Shown here: positions 57,860 through 64,000 of the stretch, in pieces
How the letters are laid out: each line of letters begins with the position of its first letter
Numbering within the stretch: the first letter of the stretch is position 1
DNA from: Cristatella mucedo
Taxonomy: Eukaryota > Bryozoa > Phylactolaemata > Cristatellidae
Length of the DNA stretch: 64,000 nt
NCBI GenBank assembly: GCA_009760855.2
Contig: WPIO01000147.1
Span: 312,001 to 376,000 of the forward strand
Direction of reading: 5' to 3'
The notes under the pieces: generated by a model
What the model saw: only the letters and a program-made list of their open reading frames with translations
Told to the model about the DNA's origin: nothing
Databases searched by the model: none
Made by a program: the position numbers and the translations under genes

Positions 57860-58865
57860 TTTATTTGTTCATTTTATTTAACGGTTTAGCATTTGATCTC
57901 GATAGCATCGGCGAGTGACCCGGGCACAAACTCATGGTCAACTAAAAAAACGGAGGGGGGACTACCTTCCATCCAGTCATGGCTGGCATTCTCATTTGGC
58001 GAGCCATCCGCACGCTTACTGAAAGAAAATGGCAGCCCCCTTGCCGCTTTCAGTTTTGGACCCGTGCCGTTGCCAGCTTCTCGAGCGCAACATAAGATTA
58101 GTTGCGGTCGAGAACCCAATTTAAGCGCCTCAGACCGGCCAGTTTTCTTTCGCAAGCGCTAGGGCATGGACGGATCAGTTCGAAAGCAGCTCGACCTTGG
58201 CCTGCCGGTTCGCCGGAGTCAAGCCGGATGGCGGTCTGGTTAACGCACCACCGCAGGCGCCCGGGCTCCTTCCACCTGCCCCGAGGCCTGCACTTGGAGC
58301 CTGGCGGTACAGGGCTGAATTGTGGAACGCAGGGAATAGGCAGTCTGGGTTATGGGAGAGCTTGAGAAAGTATGCTACTTAAAAGTCTCTTGTCAGCCAC
58401 GTCCCTTATTGATGGCCTTACTTTGCAGGTTGATACAACAGTCGCACGGTCACACAGCTTGTTATTCCTTTTGCCATTCGGATACAATGAAAAATGCAAG
58501 TCTTACAAAAAAAGCTTTGTAATAATGCATCCATTTCGGAGGGCGTGCCTTGGTGATGCAATCGGATAAAAGTAATACAGCGATGTTGTAGATTTGAATT
58601 ATAATGTGCCGAGAGCGGTTATATAATAATCAATGTTTAGGTGGCATAAAAGCTTAAGTCATAATTATTTAGCCACTTATGCTTTAGATTTTGAGCTAGG
58701 CGGCAGATGGGCATAGTGAATTGAGCTAGACGGAAGTGGCGCTCGAGCCACTTCAGCACTTCAGTGGTGCTTTGGTTTATGTAAAAGAGATGCTGTTGGC
58801 CTTGACTGATGCCAGGTGTCTGTAGTCCTTCTTCGCTGCCGAATAAAAAATCTCCACGCTATAGA

Positions 58866-58870
<5 letters not shown>
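57860..58870. other. intergenic, GC-rich patch at 57950-58370, no gene recognised
   Basis: Open frames on both strands at 57886-58365 lack any domain I know. The composition shift is notable but has no explanation from the sequence. Confidence 0.35.
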
Positions 58871-58925
<55 letters not shown>

Positions 58926-58926
58926 A
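58871..58926. repeat. (TG)n microsatellite
   Basis: About 20 TG units followed by CGCGCG and a few more TG units. Confidence 0.95.
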
Positions 58927-59694
58927 TGCTTGTGAAATTTCGATCTTAAGGTACTGCGTTATTCGTTGCAGCCGTGTTCCGAAACTGACGGCATACCTAC
59001 ATGTATTGATGAGGCGCCTACAAGTGACCAGTCGCGAGTCGAAGGCCCGAGGCTTCAATCAAAGGTATTTGTCGCAAGACGACTGGGACTAGTGACTAGA
59101 CGACCCTGTATGTAACAGGATGGAAGCCAGCTAACTCGCTCTCAATGACTGCTGTTTCAAGCAGATCTAGTAAAATATTATACTTTAAATTTTTCGAAGG
59201 ACTTTTATACGATTCAGGAGATGTTGAATCTCAAATTAGAGTGACAACGTGAAAAACATTTATGTTTTATCATAGTTTCATAGGTCGAGTTACATAAGCT
59301 GCCTCGCCAAAGCTTGCTGGCAAAGCTTCACCGTGCTATTGCCCGAACAGCTATTTTAAGCGTTTCAAACAAATTTTTAAGTCGAAAACAAATAAAGTTA
59401 TGCCAAGTGTATTACACTGCCATCATGTCATCTTTAAATCTATTATGCTTGTTACTAGCATTTTGCCTGTCACCCGGTGACTAGGGCACGGCAAGACGGT
59501 TACCTGCATCATCAAATATGTGTCCTTTTGTGCACGAAGTTCAAACGCTGACTACACCAAGTATGAATTGAAATTTGTAAAGCTGTATATACTTGTACTC
59601 TTTTATTAAGTTTAATTTTATGAAGGATCCAAATTCGTCACGAGAACAGATGTACGTTCAGTTGAATACGATTACAGAATCAATTTACGTCTTC
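58927..59694. other. AT-rich intergenic, nothing recognised
   Basis: No long frames, repeats or RNA genes are apparent. Confidence 0.4.
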
Positions 59695-59830
59695 CCTAGT
59701 TTGGCCAAGGGGTTAAGGTGTTAGCTTTTGACGACCGGGTCGTGGGCTCGAGCCCCGTGGCATGCGTGAAGCGCCTGGATAAAGATTAAGCTCTTAGAGA
59801 GATGCAAAAGTGAATTATATATTTTTATTC
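59695..59830 (+). mobile_element. tRNA-derived SINE, short type with LINE tail
   Basis: Box A-like TAGTTTGGCCAAGGGGTTAA, box B GGGCTCGAGCCC (about 59750-59761), then gaagcgcctggataaagatt..ctcttagagagatgc. It matches the copy at 57485 in layout. Confidence 0.75.
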
Positions 59831-60031
59831 CCAGTAAAGAGTAATTTTTTATTGCTCAATATCTGAAAATTTTATTCAGCTCCAAGTGAATACAAAAAGT
59901 AAGTTCCCGGGTGTTTGTCTACCGGTAAGCTGTGATTTTATTAATTGATTCCATTACAGAATAAATACACTGCATCTTTTAGCTTGTGTTTCCTTTACTA
60001 TTGAAGTGTTAATATTTCTACAGTCAATTTT

Positions 60032-60890
60032 AATAATAATAATATTAATGCACTTGATAAAGCGCCCTCAGAGAACTCAATCTCTCTCTAGGCGCTTTAC
60101 ACTTGCTGCAAAGGGAAACGCGATTGAATGGTGAGTAATATCAAGGTTGATAAAGATGAATAACCTGTTTAGGGGTGACATGCATAGGATCAGCATGCAA
60201 CTGTGCTTAGTGGCAGCATGCACAGCGTCAGCACGCATAAGCACATCAAGGACGAATCACAGGGACACACTAAATGCTGTCCTAAAGAGGTGTGTTTTTA
60301 GGTTTTTTTTTAAAATGTGGTCAAGTCAGGGGATGTTCTGACGCAAGTCGGGAGGGAGTTCCGGGCTTTGGGAGCATACGAACTAAATGCACGGTCTCCA
60401 CAGGATTTGAGGTTTGTACGAGGTATCGGTAAACTGTTGGATTCCGAAAAGCGGGTGGTATGATGCTTAGCCTGGTGGGGGAGTAGATCTGAGAGATAGG
60501 CTGGAGTCAAAGAATGAAATGACCTAAAAGTGAGCGACAAAATCTTGAAGTCGATCCATTGCTTGACCGGTAGCCAGTGCAGGTCATCGAGAAGTGGTAT
60601 GATGTAGCAACTGCGACGCTCACGACAGACAAGCCTAGCTGCGGAGTTTTGCAGCATCTGGAATCGCCTGATTGCACATGCCGGTAGGCCAGGGAGCAGT
60701 GAGTTACAGAAATCAAGACGGGATGTCACAAATGCATGGGCCAACTTAGACGTGGTATCCTTATCTAAACAAGCCCGAATTTTAGCAATTTTATGTAGCT
60801 GAAAGTCACCAAGATGGTCCCTGAACCACTGTAATGCCGTGCTGGCGATGGCCAGGCGAGGTGAAGGTCGCTCTAGAGTCTTCAATCCAC
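60032..60890 (-). mobile_element. CR1/L2-like LINE, family A, well-preserved 3' part
   Basis: The AAT tail and gcgccctcagagaactcaat motif at 60032-60085 are followed by the 3' UTR. A minus frame at 60885-60310 covers the RT-linked C-terminal segment (KIAKIRACLDKDTTSKLAHA, LLDDLHWLPVKQWIDFKILS, FGDRAFSSYAPK-like). It is 5'-truncated at about 60815-60890. It has fewer defects than the other copies, so it is relatively young. Confidence 0.85.
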
Positions 60891-61158
60891 GTAACAGGTT
60901 TTAGACTTTCATCTCGGTAAATTTAATCAAAATAAATTATTTTAAGTGAGAGTGCGTCTGTTATCCGGCCGAGAGTCCGTAAACAGTGATCGCTGACGTC
61001 CGCTTGTTCTGCCATACTTGTGAATGAACCTTGAAATTTGCATTGAATTATAATAAAATAGTGATGGTCGGGCTTTTGGTCAGTGCCCTTTATACTTACT
61101 TATTAAGACGCTGGGGAGAAACACTCTTTGTGGAACCGGTCAGAGTTAAGAGCCCGAG

Positions 61159-61440
61159 CAGTGGCGGAGCCAGAGGGGGCAGGGGGCATTTGCACGCCGA
61201 AAGTAGAGCACCGACCTCAGCCGCCCCTACACACCTCATTCCTACGCCCACCGACCGTCACTAAAGAGGAAATTACATCTTACTTCCACTGGATGAGCAA
61301 ACACCGAGTTCGCTTCAAATAAACGCTACGATTTTGCGATATAATAGTTTTATTAATTGTCGGTCTTGCCCCTCTACATTACAATTTTGTAGGTTCTGCT
61401 CCCTAAATGAAAATCCTGGCTCCGCCACTGAGCACGAGCA
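61159..61440. mobile_element. hAT-type MITE, 282 bp
   Basis: Perfect 15 bp terminal inverted repeats CAGTGGCGGAGCCAG (61159-61173) and its complement (61426-61440). The flanks are agcccgag (61151-61158) and agcacgag (61441-61448), an 8 bp target duplication with one mismatch. TIR start CAGTGGCGGA and 8 bp duplication are typical of hAT elements. There is no transposase inside, so it is non-autonomous. Confidence 0.85.
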
Positions 61441-61448
61441 TGGCAGTC

Positions 61449-62941
61449 AGTTTTAGCAACGGTCTTTCAATCGGTGTGTCATTACGGTTGAGCGTTTGCG
61501 CTTACATACACGAGACTTTTGAAGCTTCTGCACCGCAGAAGAACTCCCTTGGCAAGAATTCCCTTGCAAGAGAACTATTTTATTTTGGTAAGGGCTGTCT
61601 TTACTCTTAGCTAAACGGCTATCTACGATGCGTAATCCAGGGAAAAGAAGGGATATTCCTGCGAAAGAGCTCCTCTGATATGGGCGCAAGAGCTTTTAAT
61701 CTTTAAACAATTATAGCTGAGTCTTGAGCTTTTTACAAAGTAGGTGCACGCTAACGCGTGCTGAAAATGTGCTTGAAAAAACTAAGAAAAATGATAAACT
61801 AGGTACGCGCGACAAGAGTAATTCGAAAACATTTGATCAGTCCATACGCAAAAATTGATTAGAATATCAACAGGTGGCTAAAGATTGCTGCTGGACTATA
61901 CTCCAGGGGTTCCGCAATTGAAGGGCCTCAATATTCCTGAAATCCTCATGCAATAGCCGGCGATCTACACTGTATTAGCTGGTCCAGTCTGCGGCGTCTC
62001 CTGATAGTAACGAAAAGCTTGCACAAACCAAGCACGCATTTCTAGTTCTGTATGACATGCAGTACTAATCATAGCAATAAACAGTTCGTATAGCACCAAA
62101 ATAACTTATTCTGAACTCAGGCGAGTTTCGCTTCGAGAGAAGCCATAACCAATGGATGATGACATGCACGATATCTTACACAGACAAGCATGCCAAGGCA
62201 CACGAATATCTTGCTTAGACCAGCATGCACGCAATAACTCACCCAGGACCATATTTAATTGGACCTCTTGCAGCACGAAATGCACTAGAATGCTCAGGCA
62301 TAAGGAACACGTCCACAAAAGCAGGTATATTTCCAATACCACCCTACAATCACGGTGCAATCAAACCACATCAGCGACCAGCTCAAATAGGGCCTCAATC
62401 TAGATGGTGGATTATTGTTCACTTATTGCTCTCTTTCACAGACCTGCTATCTCGGCCTATTATATACTTCATCCTCATAAAAGAATCGAGCCATGCATTC
62501 ATGTAAATGAGCCCGCCATGAGCAGACATAAGAAGACACAAGCTCAAATGAAATGGCCATAATACCGAGGGTGGGTCGCTAGCAAAGAATAAAGGCCTAT
62601 GGCCCAAATAAGATCGGCCAAAACTTGAACAAGCCACCACAACTAGTTAGCAATATGTAAGGCGCAACAAGCACGCGCCGGTACAGAAATGACGAAATGT
62701 AGACACCGAGGGTGGCTCCACGACTAGTGTATTTCGTCAACGCTCGCAGCTTTACACCGCACTACCACTCTCCCCTCCGACCTGTTTCCCACTGCCTGCT
62801 CTTCTCCAGGCAGTGAATCACCCCTATAAAAACATTAACTCATTTTACCGTAATCCCATATAACCCATAAACCAATAAAACCATAGACCCGCAATAAACC
62901 ATACAACTTCACAATATGCACTAATCATGCACAGGTAAACA
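61449..62941. other. intergenic, nothing recognised
   Basis: Short frames only, AT-rich in the first half. No domain, repeat family or RNA gene identified. Confidence 0.4.
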
Positions 62942-64000
62942 TGGGTCGTGACGGACCAACTGAACTCATATCTTGAAACTTCGAACCTTGCTAGTAATTT
63001 CCAGTCTGGCTTTAGAGCTAATAACTCCACAGAGTCAGCATTGCTTAGGGTGTACAACGACCTACTTAGGAATGCAGACATAGGTAGAGTGTCTCTACTT
63101 GTTTTGCTCGATCTTTCGGCAGCTTTTGATACTATCGATCACAAAGTTCTTCTAGAGCGCCTCTCACTTCGCCTGGGCATTACTGGCACTGCTCTGCAAC
63201 GGTTCAGGTCCTATCTCCGTGGGAGACTCTAGAGTATTGATGTGAATGGACGAAGATCATCCGAGGTACCTCTGAAATATGGGGTACCTCAGGGCTCCGT
63301 GCTAGATCCAGTTCTTTTCACACTTTATACTCTCCCTCTTGCAGATGTGATTGCCAAGCACAATCTAGGCTTTCACTTCTAAGATGATGACACTCAGTTG
63401 TACCTTTGCTTTGATCCCTCCCAGCCTTCGAGCACCTCGAATTCTCTCAACTCACTTGCTGCATGCATTGATGACATCTGCACATGGATGGCAGCAAATA
63501 TTCTAAAACTAAACGATGATAAAGCTAACTTACTAGTTATGGGCAAACCAAGTGTGATTCAGAAATTGGAAAAGCTGACGCTCAAAATTGGCTCTGCCAG
63601 AATATCTCCTGTTGAATCAACTCGAAATCTAGGTGTTATATTCCAAAGTGACCTCACTTTAGACGACCACATCAGCCCCCTCAGTCAAGTCTGCCTACTT
63701 TCAGCTACATAACATTGCTAAAATTCGGGCTTGTTTAGATAAGGATACTGCATCCAATTTGGTCCATGCATTCGTAACCCCTCCCCGTCTTGACTTCTGT
63801 AACTCACTGCTTGCTGGCCTACCGGCATGTGCAATCAGGCGATTCCAGATGCTGCAAAACTCTGCTTGTCTGTCGTGAGCGTCGCAGTTGCCACAGCACA
63901 CCATTTTCGCTGACCTGCACTGGCTACCGATCAAGCAATGGATCGACTTTAAGGTTTGTCGCTCACTTTTAGGTCACTTCATTTTTTGACTCCAGCCTAT
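62942..64000 (+). mobile_element. CR1/L2-like LINE, family A, runs off the right edge
   Basis: This copy has the largest RT portion. It reads DQLNSYLETSNLASNFQSGF, then ALLRVYNDLL, LLDLSAAFDTIDHKVLLERL and a stop at 63230, followed by [12 protein letters not shown] and the catalytic block FHF-stop-DDDTQLYL (stop at 63380-63382 where YADD should begin). It continues with WMAANILKLNDDKANLLVMG (63398-63712). A small deletion/shift near 63675 breaks the frame before the RT-linked segment. Not active. Confidence 0.88.

Noticed and set aside
57886-58365. overlapping open frames in a GC-rich patch as a gene
   Set aside because: No domain, no splice signals and mirror frames on both strands; composition is the simpler explanation.

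Overview
This is an intron-rich animal nuclear locus, not a prokaryotic one. It has GT-AG introns, split genes for metazoan proteins, LINE retrotransposons, tRNA-derived SINEs and long dinucleotide microsatellites. The protein set points to an invertebrate metazoan: an SAFB-type RNA/DNA binder, the ciliary WD40 protein CFAP52, a ZMYND15-type MYND protein and a single FOXK. I cannot assign a phylum from the sequence alone.

Layout. Positions 1-8900 are mostly repeats: decayed CR1/L2-like LINE copies on both strands and two CT microsatellites, with a possible edge exon at 1-75. Positions 9523-19415 (+) hold a 17-exon SAFB/SLTM orthologue with SAP, RRM and Arg/Glu-rich regions. Positions 19416-25164 hold a ~2 kb diverged tandem array with ~160 bp units (20500-22560) and a second LINE family. 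Positions 25165-34021 (-) hold a complete 12-exon CFAP52. Head to head with it, 263 bp away, is an intronless, very GC-rich ZMYND15-like gene at 34285-35790 (+). A LINE with a nested insertion lies at 35985-37480. Positions 38885-55346 (-) hold FOXK, with an N-terminal FHA exon, a forkhead domain split over two exons and a nuclear C-terminus. One small internal FOXK exon was not found. From 55600 to the end are microsatellites, SINEs, a hAT-type MITE and LINE copies, one of which runs off the right edge.

How it fits together. SAFB and FOXK are ubiquitous nuclear regulators, and each has an E-box/CRE-type motif near its start. CFAP52 is a microtubule inner protein of cilia, and mammalian ZMYND15 is a spermatid regulator. 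Their shared 263 bp promoter carries a near-consensus RFX X-box, so this pair looks like a cilium/sperm expression module.

The less expected items are: the X-box bidirectional promoter beside an intronless gene; an antisense fossil of a widely dispersed invertebrate multi-copy protein family inside CFAP52 intron 9; the degenerate tandem array; a tRNA-SINE family whose 3' end matches the local LINE tail; a MITE with 15 bp terminal inverted repeats; a GC-AG intron in CFAP52; a NAGNAG acceptor in SAFB; and a one-base reading-frame discrepancy in SAFB exon 10. I did not see a wholly new multi-gene system. Exon boundaries were derived by hand from splice signals, phase continuity and recalled family sequences, so single-base errors are possible.
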